NCBI RefSeq assembly: GCF_004402045.1
Contig: NZ_SOMG01000030.1
Span: 496,001 to 560,000, forward strand
Length of the DNA: 64,000 nt
Origin: Lelliottia nimipressuralis
GTDB lineage: Bacteria; Pseudomonadota; Gammaproteobacteria; Enterobacterales; Enterobacteriaceae
Direction: 5' to 3'
Of this stretch, positions 25,985 through 35,441 are shown piece by piece. Numbering within the stretch: position 1 is the first letter of the stretch; each line of letters begins with the position of its first letter. The translations under genes were made by a program, and so were the position numbers. The notes below the pieces were generated by a model. That model was given only the letters and a program-made list of their open reading frames with translations. It did not search any database and was not told the origin of the DNA.

Positions 25985-27364
25985 TCAGGCACTGACCCAG
26001 CCGCCGCCCATCGCTTTATACAAATCAATCTGCGCCAGCAGCAGGTTATTTTTCACCTGCACGACGCTGGTCTGGACCGAGAACAGCGTGCGCTGTGCAT
26101 CCAGCACGTCCAGATAGGATGAATAACCGTTGCGATAGCGATTCTGCGCAATGCGCAGGGTCTCCTGGGCTACATCCTGCTGGGCAAGCAGTTCCGTCAG
26201 TTGTTCCTGATAGCGCGTAATGGCATCAAGGCTGTTGTTCACTTCGGCAAACGCGTTACGCACGGTTTTCTCATAGGCGTACAGCGCCTGGTTACGCTGG
26301 GACTGAGAGATATCCACCTGCGCATTGAGCGCCTGGCGGTTAAGGAGCGGGGCGAGAATACTTCCCCCTGCGCTCCAGAGCTGAAGCGGATTGTCCAGCA
26401 GGCCCGACAGGGTGCGATCCTGTATCGATCCGGTTGCTGTCAGGTTGATCGACGGCAGCAGGCTGGCGCGCGACGCGGCAAGCGATGCATCAGCCGCCAC
26501 CAGCTGTCGTTCAGCCTGAGCGATATCCGGCCGGCGGTTCAGAAGCGTAGAGGGCAGCTGCGACGGCAGCGTCAGCGGCGTTAGCGACGCAAAGCTTTCG
26601 CTGCGCGCCACATCGCCCGGGTTGCTTCCCAGCAGCAGGCTAAGGGCATTCTCCTGCTGTGCAATCTGGTGCTGCAGCACCGGAACCTGCGCCCGGGTTG
26701 AGCGGAGTTCGGAATCCGATTGCATCAACTCCAGGCGCGAGCTGTAGCCCGTCTCAAACTGACGCTTCGCGAGGTTAAATGCCTCTTCGCGCGATTTCAG
26801 CGTGGACTCGGTCACGCGCAGCTGTTCGTCAAGCGAGAGCAGGGTGACATACCCGGATGCAACGGACGAGGCGACGGTCAAATCCGCGGCGGCGGCGGCA
26901 GCTTTTTGCGCGTCCAGCGAGGCTTCAGCAGCGCGTGAGGTACTGCGGTTGACGCCCCAGATATCAACGTCATAGCTCGCCGTCAGGCTCCCTCTGTACA
27001 ACGTGCCGTAAACCGGTAGCCCGGTCGCGGCGGATTGCGAACGGGCGCGCGTCCCTGTGATTCCAGCGTCGAGCGAGGGAAACAGGCTGCCGTCGGCCGC
27101 AAAGACCCGCGCCTGGTACTCGTTTATCCGTTCGCGGGCGATCAGGACATCGCTGTTATGCCCCAGCGCCTGGTCCACGTAGCGGTTCAGATTGTTGTCA
27201 TGAAAATTGCGCCACCAGAGCTGCTCCGTCGGGCTGGCAGGGCCTGAGACGCTGCGCCACTGCGTGGGGATTTGCAGCGTCGGCTGCGCCGGTTTGACAT
27301 CGACGGACTGGCATCCGGCCAGCATTACCGCCACCACCAGCGCGGCTATCGGGCGAAGGATCAT
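25985..27364 (-). CDS. Outer-membrane efflux lipoprotein (OMF, NodT-type)
   Basis: 459 residues with a lipoprotein signal (VVAVMLAGC, lipid-bearing cysteine 18). The two OEP repeats of the TolC-like fold follow, with the coiled-coil tracts RLELMQSDSELRSTRAQVPVLQHQIAQQ and EKTVRNAFAEVNNSLDAI, and the RRPDIAQAERQL motif typical of NodT-family proteins. It forms the outer-membrane channel of the tripartite pump coded just upstream. Its ATG overlaps the stop of the HlyD gene, so expression is coupled. Confidence 0.92.
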   Translation of the reverse strand: MILRPIAALVVAVMLAGCQSVDVKPAQPTLQIPTQWRSVSGPASPTEQLWWRNFHDNNLNRYVDQALGHNSDVLIARERINEYQARVFAADGSLFPSLDAGITGTRARSQSAATGLPVYGTLYRGSLTASYDVDIWGVNRSTSRAAEASLDAQKAAAAAADLTVASSVASGYVTLLSLDEQLRVTESTLKSREEAFNLAKRQFETGYSSRLELMQSDSELRSTRAQVPVLQHQIAQQENALSLLLGSNPGDVARSESFASLTPLTLPSQLPSTLLNRRPDIAQAERQLVAADASLAASRASLLPSINLTATGSIQDRTLSGLLDNPLQLWSAGGSILAPLLNRQALNAQVDISQSQRNQALYAYEKTVRNAFAEVNNSLDAITRYQEQLTELLAQQDVAQETLRIAQNRYRNGYSSYLDVLDAQRTLFSVQTSVVQVKNNLLLAQIDLYKAMGGGWVSA

Positions 27365-28443
27365 TGCTTCGCCTCCCGCGTATCAATGGTCACCTGCACC
27401 GACATGCCCGGACGCAGCAGCGCGGACGCCTCTGGCTTGCCGAGCACCTCGATGCGCACCGGAATACGCTGGGCGATTTTGACAAAGTTACCGGTGGCGT
27501 TATCCGGCGTGATGGCGCTGAATTCAACGCCGGTCGCCGGAGAGATGCTCTCAACGCGGCCCTGATACGCTTTGTTATTGAAGGCATCGACGGTGAATTT
27601 CACCGGCTGACCGACGCGCAGTTCCGCGAGCTGGGTCTCTTTAATATTGGCGATGACCCAATGCTGAGGCGGCACAAGGGTAGTGAGATGGGTCCCGGCG
27701 GTGACATACGCCCCGAGACGAACGGCAATCTGGCCAAGCTGGCCGTCGCGCGGGGCCACAATACGCGTGTTTTGCAGGTCGATCTGCGCCAGCTCCAGCG
27801 CCGCTTTGGCGTTTTCTACATCCGCTTCCAGCGCACCGCGATTAACAATCACCGTCTGCAGATCCTGACGCGACATTTCAAGCGCGGCTTTCGCCTGGTC
27901 GATATCTGCGCTGCCCTGGGCGGCGCTGGCCAGCGCCGCGTCGCGCTCGCGAATGGAAAGCGAGCCGTCAGACGTCAGCTCTTTCACCCGCTTCAAATCC
28001 GCCTGGGTTTTCAGGCTCTGGGCGCGGGCATTTTTCAGCGCGGCGTCATTTTTTGCGATGACGGCCTCAGCGCTTTTACGCTGCTGCAGGTTGTTATTCA
28101 GCGCGGCAATTTTCATCGCCAGCTGCGCCTCGGCCTGATGCACCCGCTGACGATAGATGCGGTCATCGATCTGCAGCAGCAGGTCGCCTTTTTTAACCTG
28201 CACAAAATCCTGAACATTCACCTCAGTGATGTAACCGTTGACCTGCGGACTGATAAACGTCGTCTGACCGCGCACGTAAGCGTTGTCGGTAAACTGCGCG
28301 TGGCGGGTGAACGGCGGGAGCTGCCACGCATAAAGGATCACCAGCACGCCGACAATACCGATGGCAGCGGCGGTGAAAACGGAAACAATGCGCACATTTT
28401 TGCGGGTGTTGGCCTGCTCTTTGGCGGCATCCTGCTGACTCAT
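27361..28443 (-). CDS. EmrA-like periplasmic adaptor (HlyD family)
   Basis: 360 residues: short cytoplasmic tail, one transmembrane helix (about 19-40), then biotinyl-lipoyl-like strands (GYITEVNVQDFVQVKKGDLLLQIDD), a coiled-coil hairpin (about 85-200, Ala/Gln/Lys-rich) and a beta-barrel. It joins the inner-membrane MFS pump to the outer-membrane channel. It lies 22 bp downstream of the pump gene and overlaps the channel gene by 4 bp. Confidence 0.92.
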   Translation of the reverse strand: MSQQDAAKEQANTRKNVRIVSVFTAAAIGIVGVLVILYAWQLPPFTRHAQFTDNAYVRGQTTFISPQVNGYITEVNVQDFVQVKKGDLLLQIDDRIYRQRVHQAEAQLAMKIAALNNNLQQRKSAEAVIAKNDAALKNARAQSLKTQADLKRVKELTSDGSLSIRERDAALASAAQGSADIDQAKAALEMSRQDLQTVIVNRGALEADVENAKAALELAQIDLQNTRIVAPRDGQLGQIAVRLGAYVTAGTHLTTLVPPQHWVIANIKETQLAELRVGQPVKFTVDAFNNKAYQGRVESISPATGVEFSAITPDNATGNFVKIAQRIPVRIEVLGKPEASALLRPGMSVQVTIDTREAKQ

Positions 28444-28465
28444 AAACTCTCCAGAAATATTTCAA

Positions 28466-30118
28466 TTATTTGTTGCCGGTGGCGTTCTTAAGCGCCATAC
28501 GGGCAGTGATGCGCAGGCGCAGCAAGCGCCATAAAATCCAGACCAGCGTGGCGGCAGCGATACTCGCCGTCAGAAGATAAGTATCGTTGTAAGCCAGAAT
28601 ATTCGCCTCCAGCGTGGTGACCGTTTGCAGCTGCGTTATCGCCTGCGTTCCCAGCAGCGCGCTGTCGCCAATCAGGCTTTTATACATCTGGGTATAAAGC
28701 TGAATGCGTTCGTTGACCAGGGGATTCAGCGTAGTGAGCTGGTCCGCCAGCAGGCTGGAGTGGTACTTCTCACGCCAGGTCTGGAAGGTCCCGAGGATGG
28801 CGGAACCCAGCAGGCCACCTATGTTTTGACTCATGCCAAACATCACCGAGAAGCTGACCAGGTTGCGCGGGTCGGCGATCACCCCGCCAATGGCGGCCAG
28901 CATAGCGGGCGCCAGGAAGAAGGCGCTGCCAAAGCCCAGCAGGAACTGGCTTAGCATCAGCTGATCCGGTCGGGTCAGGTTGTTGGACTGGCTGTCCAGC
29001 AGCGAGGCAACAATCATCAGCGCCAGCGAGGTGATTATCGGCCACGCCAGTTTCGTGGGCTTGATGGTCAGACAGCTGGTCACTATCCCGCAGACGATAC
29101 CGGCGAAAATGGACCACGCCAGATGCGTCATCTGTTCGTTCTGTAACCCTACATACTGGAGCCAGCCGATGACGCCGGTGTTTTGCTCGGCGAGAACGAT
29201 ACGGATCAGCAGCATGATCAGCCCCAGACGAACGATGCTGCCGCTCGACAGCCAGCGGGTGTTCAGCAGCGGGTTGGTGCGGTTATGTTCAAAGACGATG
29301 GCCGCCACAATCAGCACCAGGGATAGCGCCAGCGACCAGCCGATCCACGGCGCTTCGAACCACCAGTCAAGACGGCCTAATGAGAGCACGGCGCAGAGCA
29401 GGGCCATCCCGGGGGCCATTAAAAAGAAGGTGATAAAGTCTTTCTTCTCGAAGACCTTGCGCCGGTCACCCGGCGGCAGCTTCAGCGCTATCACGCAGGC
29501 AAGGGAGATCAGCGCCAGCCCCAGTTCGAAGAAATAGAGCCCGCGCCACTCGTCCAGCTGCAGCAGTTCGGTTGAAAAAAGACGCGCCAGAGGGATAGCG
29601 AGCGACGATCCGGTGATGCCAATGGTCAACGCCTTCAGGCGATGCTTCGCCGGCCAGGCCTGGATCTGATAGTAAATCCCCAGCGAGCTGAGCGCGGCGG
29701 CCACCATCCCGTGCGCGGCGCGGACCATCAGCGCCGAGCTCAGGTCGTTAACGAACAGGTGGAAAAAGGTGACCAGCACATAGAGCACCAGAAAACCTTC
29801 CGTGAAGGCGCGCAGACCGTACTGCTGGCGGAACTTAACCAGCAGCAGGTTTATGGAAATGTTGGTCATGACATAGACTGCCGGTAGCCAGGCGATCTCC
29901 GTAGACCAGACGCCGAAGGTCCCCTGCAGATTTTGCAGGTTGGCGGTGACCACCGCATTTCCCAGGGCTCCCGTCAGGCATACCAGCAGGCCCACGACGC
30001 CGTAGGCAATCCGTTTGGGCGTGCTGTGCTCCGGCGTAGAAGGCGAACCCAGCAGGGCGGGTTTCTCGTGTGGCTGCCACTCGCGAGGAGCATAAGGGTC
30101 GCGTTCGGGCAGGCGCAT
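28466..30118 (-). CDS. DHA2-family MFS drug transporter (EmrB-like)
   Basis: 550 residues and about 14 transmembrane helices, with a charged 35-residue N-terminal tail. The order of loops, the large final periplasmic loop and the partner genes match EmrB-type H+ antiporters. It is the first gene of the pump-adaptor-channel operon, which therefore codes a complete tripartite exporter spanning both membranes. Substrates may include hydrophobic drugs or a metabolite. The promoter in front of it lies within a long dyad. Confidence 0.92.
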   Translation of the reverse strand: MRLPERDPYAPREWQPHEKPALLGSPSTPEHSTPKRIAYGVVGLLVCLTGALGNAVVTANLQNLQGTFGVWSTEIAWLPAVYVMTNISINLLLVKFRQQYGLRAFTEGFLVLYVLVTFFHLFVNDLSSALMVRAAHGMVAAALSSLGIYYQIQAWPAKHRLKALTIGITGSSLAIPLARLFSTELLQLDEWRGLYFFELGLALISLACVIALKLPPGDRRKVFEKKDFITFFLMAPGMALLCAVLSLGRLDWWFEAPWIGWSLALSLVLIVAAIVFEHNRTNPLLNTRWLSSGSIVRLGLIMLLIRIVLAEQNTGVIGWLQYVGLQNEQMTHLAWSIFAGIVCGIVTSCLTIKPTKLAWPIITSLALMIVASLLDSQSNNLTRPDQLMLSQFLLGFGSAFFLAPAMLAAIGGVIADPRNLVSFSVMFGMSQNIGGLLGSAILGTFQTWREKYHSSLLADQLTTLNPLVNERIQLYTQMYKSLIGDSALLGTQAITQLQTVTTLEANILAYNDTYLLTASIAAATLVWILWRLLRLRITARMALKNATGNK

Positions 30119-30163
30119 AACGTTGTTTACCTTTGAAAAAATTGAAGAATTAACGGGGACGCG

Positions 30164-30209
30164 ATTCTACGTCTGCCGTAAATCATAATTCAAGTGAATA
30201 TGATTTACG
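30164..30209 (-). promoter_or_regulatory. Efflux-operon promoter embedded in a 33 bp operator dyad
   Basis: Dyad at 30177-30209: perfect 11 bp arms CGTAAATCATA and TATGATTTACG around an 11-base centre which itself contains TTCA/TGAA. On the minus strand TTGAAT (30188-30193) and TAGAAT (30164-30169), 18 bp apart, form a plausible promoter for the MFS gene whose -35 is inside the dyad. A bound repressor would block it. No regulator gene is adjacent. Confidence 0.6.
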
Positions 30210-30320
30210 CATGTTAATCAAATGTTGAAGGGAAAGTTTAAGGAAAAAGAGCGGCGACGTCGTCGTTGTGTTGAGATACTGAAGTCGCTACCCTGAAGGG
30301 ATACAGAGAAGGAGTTCATT

Positions 30321-31124
30321 TTGGAACAGACCCATTTTCCCCTCCTGCCGGATGCCACGCTGGCGGCCATCAATACCGTCGGTGAATGGCTGGCGCAGGA
30401 CGACGTGCGTGCAACACGTCAGTTTCCGAACGTCGATGCGGTTATTCTGGCAGGGAACGCGGCGATCCCGACCATAGATGCGGCGTGTCGCATCGCCGCG
30501 CAGAGCGAAATCCCGCTCCTGATTAGCGGCGGTATAGGCCATTCGACCGCGTTTTTATACGCAGCCATCGGCAACCATCCGCATTACCATACCGTACCGG
30601 CAACGGGGCGCGCGGAAGCGAGTATTCTTGCCGACATTGCGCGGCAGTTCTGGCAGATCCCCGAGTCACGCCTGTGGATTGAGGATCAATCCACCAACTG
30701 CGGTGAGAACGCGCGTTTTAGCTGGAATATGTTGAAACAGCATCAGCGAGCAACCGGGCAGGTGCTGGTGGTGCAGGATCCGACGATGCAGCGCCGTACG
30801 ATGGCGACATTTGCCCGCGTTTGCCGGGATGAGCCCGTTTCGCCGCAGTGGATAAGCCACCCGGGGATTACGCCGATACTGCAGAACGGCAAGGATGGCG
30901 TGGAATTTAGCGAGAGCAACACCGGACTGTGGCCCGTTGACCGCTACCTTTCACTGGTTCTGGGGGAACTGCCGCGTCTGTATGATGACGTTAACGGCTA
31001 TGGCCCGGCCGGGCGGGATTTTATCGCTCACGTTGAATTTCCTGAGGCCGTGACTGCCGCATGGGCACGGTTACAAAAAGATCCGATCCTCACCGAGGCC
31101 TTATCACGGCGCTCACTTCTCTGA
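30321..31124 (+). CDS. ydcF: YdcF, DUF218 family SAM-binding protein
   Basis: 267 residues, near the length of E. coli YdcF (266), with the same blocks (DAVILAGNAAIPTIDAACRIA, LLISGGIGHST, WIEDQSTNCGENARFS, VVQDPTMQRRTM, and a final GRDFIAHVEFP). DUF218 fold; E. coli YdcF binds S-adenosylmethionine, with no reaction assigned. The start is TTG at 30321, preceded 6 bases upstream by AAGGAG; no ATG fits. It is divergent from the efflux operon. Confidence 0.95.
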   Translation: MEQTHFPLLPDATLAAINTVGEWLAQDDVRATRQFPNVDAVILAGNAAIPTIDAACRIAAQSEIPLLISGGIGHSTAFLYAAIGNHPHYHTVPATGRAEASILADIARQFWQIPESRLWIEDQSTNCGENARFSWNMLKQHQRATGQVLVVQDPTMQRRTMATFARVCRDEPVSPQWISHPGITPILQNGKDGVEFSESNTGLWPVDRYLSLVLGELPRLYDDVNGYGPAGRDFIAHVEFPEAVTAAWARLQKDPILTEALSRRSLL

Positions 31125-31140
31125 ATATTGGCTAAATTCC

Positions 31141-31161
31141 CCTCTCAAAGAGAGAGGGGAA
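31141..31161. terminator. Hairpin between ydcF and gapC
   Basis: An 8 bp stem CCCCTCTC / GAGAGGGG with a 5-base loop AAAGA, between convergent genes; a likely bidirectional terminator without a strong T tract. Confidence 0.45.
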
Positions 31162-31166
31162 ACCGG

Positions 31167-32168
31167 TTACAGCGCAGCAAACTTATCCAGCGTACGCACC
31201 AGCTGCGTCACAAAACCATATTCGTTGTCATACCAGGCAACGGCTTTCACCAGTTGAAGCTCTCCCGCTTCTGACACTTCCGTCTGCGTGGCGTCAAACA
31301 CCGAACCATAATGCGAGCCAATCACATCGGACGACACAATCTCATCATCGGTATAGCCGAAGGATTTGTTGCCCTGGGTCGCTTTTTTCAGTGCGGCATT
31401 AATCTCTTCAACGCTCACTTTCTTGCCCAGAATCGCTACCAGCTCGGTCACCGAACCTGTCTTCACCGGCACGCGCTGGGCGTGTCCTTTCAGTTTGCCG
31501 CTCAGGGCCGGGATCACCAGGCCGATGGCTTTCGCGGCACCAGTAGTGTGAGGAATGATATTCTCTGCCGCCGCGCGGGAGGCGCGAAGATCTTTCCCGC
31601 GTGGTCCATCCACCAGCGCCTGCGTACCGGTATAGGCGTGAATGGTGGTCATGGTACCGACTTTAATTTCAAAGGCGTCGTGCAGGGCTTTTGCCAGCGG
31701 GGCGAGGCAGTTGGTGGTGCAGGAGGCGACGGAGATGATGGTATCACTGGCGTCGAGGGTGTCATCGTTCACGTTAAACACAATGGTTTTCATCTCACCC
31801 GCCGGCGCGGAAATCAGCACCTTTTTGGCACCCGCATCCAGATGCGCTCTGGATTTCTCTTCGGAAGTATAAAAACCGGTGCATTCAACGACGATATCCA
31901 CACCCGCGCTTTTCCACGGAATATGTTTGGCCTCTTTCTCAGCGTAAACCGCGATCGTTTTGCCATCCACAATCAGCGCGTCTTCGGTGAAATCCACGCT
32001 CCACGGGAAGCCACCGTAGTTTGAATCATGCCTCAGCAGATAGGCCAGCACTTTGGGGGAGGTGAGGTCGTTGATGGCGACGACGGTATTGCTGTCCTGG
32101 GTTTCAAGAAGGCGACGCAGTACAAGGCGTCCGATGCGTCCAAATCCGTTAATGCCAATTTTACTCAT
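31167..32168 (-). CDS. gapC: Glyceraldehyde-3-phosphate dehydrogenase GapC
   Basis: 333 residues, complete and intact. NAD-binding INGFGRIGR (6-14), D34 that selects NAD over NADP, catalytic C150 in SCTTNCLAP and H177 in TIHAYTG. The gene lies between ydcF and cybB, the position where E. coli K-12 carries the broken gapC. A second GAPDH beside GapA is implied. The AGGAGAACACC ribosome site is good. Confidence 0.95.
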   Translation of the reverse strand: MSKIGINGFGRIGRLVLRRLLETQDSNTVVAINDLTSPKVLAYLLRHDSNYGGFPWSVDFTEDALIVDGKTIAVYAEKEAKHIPWKSAGVDIVVECTGFYTSEEKSRAHLDAGAKKVLISAPAGEMKTIVFNVNDDTLDASDTIISVASCTTNCLAPLAKALHDAFEIKVGTMTTIHAYTGTQALVDGPRGKDLRASRAAAENIIPHTTGAAKAIGLVIPALSGKLKGHAQRVPVKTGSVTELVAILGKKVSVEEINAALKKATQGNKSFGYTDDEIVSSDVIGSHYGSVFDATQTEVSEAGELQLVKAVAWYDNEYGFVTQLVRTLDKFAAL

Positions 32169-32357
32169 GGTGTTCTCCTGTAAACGTGTCGATGCGACAG
32201 TTTGAACTCATCCAGGCTTAGACCATCACGGGCAGGGCGGCAATTGAAGATGCTTCATGCGGGGGGAAGTATTTGAAAAACCATACAGAAAAATTAATGA
32301 ATTTTTAAGGAAAGGGGACTATGTTGGCGCGATAACTGTTTTTAACCGGGAAATCAT

Positions 32358-32888
32358 ATGCGCACTAAATACACAAGTCTGCAAATCGGCATCCACTGGC
32401 TGGTGTTTCTGTTAATTATCGTCGCCTACTGCGCCATGGAGTTCAAAGGTTTCTTCCCGCGCACCGCACGTCCGACGATCAATATGATCCATGTCTCATG
32501 CGGTATCAGTATCCTGGTGCTGATGGTGGCACGTCTGCTGGTTCGTTTGAAATTCCGTGCGCCACCGATTCAGCCGAAGCCAAAAGCGATGGTGACGGGG
32601 ATGTCTCATCTGGGGCACCTGGTGGTGTATCTGCTGTTTATTGCGCTGCCGCTGATTGGCATTGTGATGATGTACAACCGGGGCAGCGACTGGTTTGCTT
32701 TTGGTCTGGTGATGCCGCATGCGGCGGAGTCAAATTTTGACCTGGTTGATGTACTGAAAGAGTGGCACGAGACGCTGGCGAACCTGGGCTATTTTATTAT
32801 TGGCCTGCACGCGGCGGCGGCGCTGATGCATCACTACTTCTGGAAAGATAATACCCTCCTGCGCATGATGCCGAAAAAGCGCCAGTAG
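32358..32888 (+). CDS. cybB: Cytochrome b561 CybB
   Basis: 176 residues and four transmembrane helices. The haem-ligating histidines fit H13 (IGIHWL), H45 (NMIHVS), H137 (KEWHETL) and H151 (GLHAAA). It is an inner-membrane di-haem cytochrome that oxidises superoxide or reduces quinone; E. coli CybB is a superoxide:quinone oxidoreductase. In the backbone position after gapC. No hokB-like toxin gene follows. Confidence 0.95.
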   Translation: MRTKYTSLQIGIHWLVFLLIIVAYCAMEFKGFFPRTARPTINMIHVSCGISILVLMVARLLVRLKFRAPPIQPKPKAMVTGMSHLGHLVVYLLFIALPLIGIVMMYNRGSDWFAFGLVMPHAAESNFDLVDVLKEWHETLANLGYFIIGLHAAAALMHHYFWKDNTLLRMMPKKRQ

Positions 32889-32900
32889 TCTTTAACGCTT

Positions 32901-32960
32901 GCCGGGTGGCGTTGCGCTCAGAACCGTTTGTAGGCCGGGTAAGCGCAGCGCCACCCGGCT
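32901..32960. repeat. BIME between cybB and the oxidoreductase gene
   Basis: A shortened pair of inverted REP-like units (GCCGGGTGGCGTTGCGCTC and TGTAGGCCGGGTAAGCGCAG), the same family as at 18900, 25149 and 25907. The inner part of the first unit is truncated (no CCGGCCTACGG). Confidence 0.8.
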
Positions 32961-32965
32961 TGTTT

Positions 32966-34033
32966 TTAACGCACCAGAGCACGCTCTTCAGCAGTTAACG
33001 CCAGCGGCTGCGTTGACCCGGTCTCCGACGATTTCACCGCCGCTTCCAGCACGGCCATCACCGCTAATGCCTCGACAGGGTGGACAGGATTGGTGATTTT
33101 CCCTAGTAACGCATCACGTACGTTGATGTAATACTGGCGCTGATCGCCTTTCGGCGTCTCGATCGTCTGCGGGACGCCGTCAGCTCCATAGAACACCATA
33201 CTGTCGCTGTCTTCGCCCCAGGTTTCACTGCCGGGAATAACCCCTGAGAGCAGCTGCGCTTCCTGCTGGTCGATTCTGGCTTTCACTACGCTGCCTTTGT
33301 CCCCGTGGGCGGTAAAGCGGGCCGTACCGCCAGCCACCAGCATGCTGGCGTGAAGAATGACCTTGTGCTCCGGGTAGTTTAAAACCACGTGCGCCCAGTC
33401 GTTAATTTCCGCGCCGTCGCGCAGCGTTGCAATATTCCCCTGAACCGACTGCGGCAGGCCAAAGAGCTGCAGCGTCTGGTCGATCAGGTGAGGGCCCAGG
33501 TCAAACCACAGGCCGCTCCCCGGGACGTTCTGCTCGCGCCAGCGCACGCGGACTTCCGGGCGGAAGCGGTCGATATGCGACTCCAGGTGTTTAATCTTGC
33601 CGAGCGTGCCTTGCTCAATAATCTGCTTAATGCCGAGGAAATCGCTGTCCCAGCGGCGGTTGTGAAAGACGGAAAGCAGAAGCTGCTTTTCATCCGCCAG
33701 CGCAATCAGGTCGCGGGCTTCCTGCATGTCGAGGGTAAAAGGCTTATCCACGACCACGTGCTTACCTGAGTTCAGGGCCAGCGTCGCCAGCGGGGCGTGC
33801 GTGGCGTTGGGGGAGGCGATCACCACCAGATCGATATCAGGATGCTGAATGGCCTCTTCCGGGGTCGCTACCACCTGTACGTCCGGCAGATCGCGTTTAA
33901 CCTTCTCTTCATCTCTGGAAGAGACCACTGCCAGCTTAAGTCCGTCCACCGACTGGAGCAGCGGAGCATGGAAGGTTTTACCGACAAATCCATACCCGAT
34001 CAGCGCAATGTTGATTGTTTGAACTTTACTCAT
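32966..34033 (-). CDS. Gfo/Idh/MocA family oxidoreductase
   Basis: 355 residues. The N-terminal Rossmann fold (IALIGYGFVGKTFHAP) binds NAD(P), the DKPFT motif stands for the usual EKP, and the catalytic histidine is in GPHLIDQ. Similar in layout to YdgJ (scyllo-inositol dehydrogenase-like), but I do not assign the sugar. I use the ATG at 34033, with AGAAGG upstream; an in-frame ATG at 34090 lies inside the DeoR gene. It is 13 bp downstream of that DeoR gene, so it likely belongs to a sugar-responsive operon. Confidence 0.9.
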   Translation of the reverse strand: MSKVQTINIALIGYGFVGKTFHAPLLQSVDGLKLAVVSSRDEEKVKRDLPDVQVVATPEEAIQHPDIDLVVIASPNATHAPLATLALNSGKHVVVDKPFTLDMQEARDLIALADEKQLLLSVFHNRRWDSDFLGIKQIIEQGTLGKIKHLESHIDRFRPEVRVRWREQNVPGSGLWFDLGPHLIDQTLQLFGLPQSVQGNIATLRDGAEINDWAHVVLNYPEHKVILHASMLVAGGTARFTAHGDKGSVVKARIDQQEAQLLSGVIPGSETWGEDSDSMVFYGADGVPQTIETPKGDQRQYYINVRDALLGKITNPVHPVEALAVMAVLEAAVKSSETGSTQPLALTAEERALVR

Positions 34034-34046
34034 GACCTTCTCCACG

Positions 34047-34790
34047 TTATTGCGCGCATACCGTGACCTGCAATGCGCTATGGTCCCCAAGCTCGGGCCA
34101 GGGACGATCTAAAAAGAGTTGTTGAATGCTGGATAACCCGGAAACCAGATACGGTTCGCAGCGGTTGACTTTCAGGTGGTCGGCGACAATCCAGTGCGCA
34201 TGGCTTGCGGCGAGCATTGCGCGCTTAACCTCGGCATCTGCTTCTTTACCGGCACTCAAGCCGAGCTCGGCATGGATGGCGCACGCCCCGAGAATGGCGA
34301 TATCTGCCCGGTACCGGGACAGCAGGGACAAGGTAGCGCTTCCGGCAAACAGGCGTTGCTTATGGTCCCATTTCCCCCCGAGCAGAATCAGCTCAATATC
34401 TTCCCGGTCGCTAAAATGCTGGGCGATATCCAGGGATGGGGTAATGACGGTCAGCGGCCCCTTAAGAAAGGTGGCGACCGCCATCACCGTGCTTCCTGCA
34501 TCCAGAAACAGGGTAGATCCCGGTGGAACCTGCTGCGCGACCTGTTTTCCCAGGCGCTGTTTAGCATCCGGCAGCAGCGTGCTGCGACCCTGCCGGTTCA
34601 TGGCAGAAAGGTTCAGCGCGATGGCCCCGCCGTGGTTCTTCTGCGCAAGGCCCTGGTTTTCCAGGTCGGTCAGATCCCGACGGATGGTATCCGCTGAAAC
34701 CTGCAGCCTTTCGGCCAGTTCGGTGATGCTGGCCTGGCCTTGCTCGCTGAGGATATCCAGAACGTAGCGTTGACGTGCGGTTTTGTGCAT
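34047..34790 (-). CDS. DeoR family transcriptional regulator
   Basis: 247 residues. The N-terminal DeoR HTH (RQRYVLDILSEQGQASITEL, then VSADTIRRDLTDLE) and the C-terminal sugar-phosphate sensor (DAGSTVMAVATFL, LLGGKWDHKQRLFAGSAT, GLSAGKEADAEVKRAM) are complete. It is the first gene of a two-gene operon with the oxidoreductase and likely controls it. I use the ATG at 34790, the usual family start; the frame is open to 34838. Confidence 0.9.
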   Translation of the reverse strand: MHKTARQRYVLDILSEQGQASITELAERLQVSADTIRRDLTDLENQGLAQKNHGGAIALNLSAMNRQGRSTLLPDAKQRLGKQVAQQVPPGSTLFLDAGSTVMAVATFLKGPLTVITPSLDIAQHFSDREDIELILLGGKWDHKQRLFAGSATLSLLSRYRADIAILGACAIHAELGLSAGKEADAEVKRAMLAASHAHWIVADHLKVNRCEPYLVSGLSSIQQLFLDRPWPELGDHSALQVTVCAQ

Positions 34791-35162
34791 GGGGCTGTAA
34801 TCCTGCAAAATGTCGCAATAGTTTGCATAATACAGCATTTTGACGCAGAGAGAAGGGGAATGTCATCATGACGATGTGCAGCGGCGTGATGGTTCATATC
34901 GGTGATTATTAAAATTTTATTAAGCGGGTATAAGTAAGCCGTTTTGAATGTTAATCACAATGTTATTGTTATGTTTTGTTTAACGATTTGGGTTATGTAA
35001 CCAGTGTATCGCCATTGTATGGGTGTAAGTTCTGTTTAATCGAAATTTTGCAGCATTTAATTGCTTTAATTAGTTTTTTAAAAGCTTTTAATTTTAAATA
35101 TACCCCTTTGGTTACTTAAATTGACACTTCTTTGAAAATCTTTGTGTCTGACCCGTTCTGAA

Positions 35163-35178
35163 ATTAACGCAAAAATGT
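35163..35178 (+). promoter_or_regulatory. Motif shared with the regulator intergenic region
   Basis: ATTAACGCAAAAATGT here matches ATTAACGCAAAGATGT at 59477-59492 at 15 of 16 positions. The core TTAACGCA also occurs inverted in the dyad at 59562-59579. A candidate binding site for one of the two regulators. Confidence 0.4.
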
Positions 35179-35405
35179 GCACGGAAAGATTTAAGTTTTT
35201 TCCTTAGATAACAGGGGGTTTGTATGTTTCATCTGAAAGGATACTTTTAGGGTTTTGTCCAGAAACCCCATGTTTTTTCTTAATTGCAACACCACATTAA
35301 CATTGTGGGTGTAGTGGGCTATACCACATTTTGTTATGCTGCTAACCAGTTTAAGAAATAAGTAAATTCTTAATTGAAATAAGACGCAGGCAGATCTCAT
35401 CTCCA

Positions 35406-35441
35406 ATGGAAATGGGTATGGGTATGGGGATTATTACCTAA
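35406..35441 (+). CDS. Possible 11-codon leader peptide (MEMGMGMGIIT)
   Basis: ATG-GAA-ATG-GGT-ATG-GGT-ATG-GGG-ATT-ATT-ACC-stop, four in-frame ATG codons in eight, ending 93 bp before the outer-membrane gene. No clear ribosome site. The same stretch is G-rich (GG plus three GGG runs). It may be a leader or chance. Confidence 0.2.
   Translation: MEMGMGMGIIT

Noticed and set aside
35191-35406. 71-codon minus-strand frame in the AT-rich leader
   Set aside because: No ribosome site, no family, and low complexity; likely chance in AT-rich DNA.
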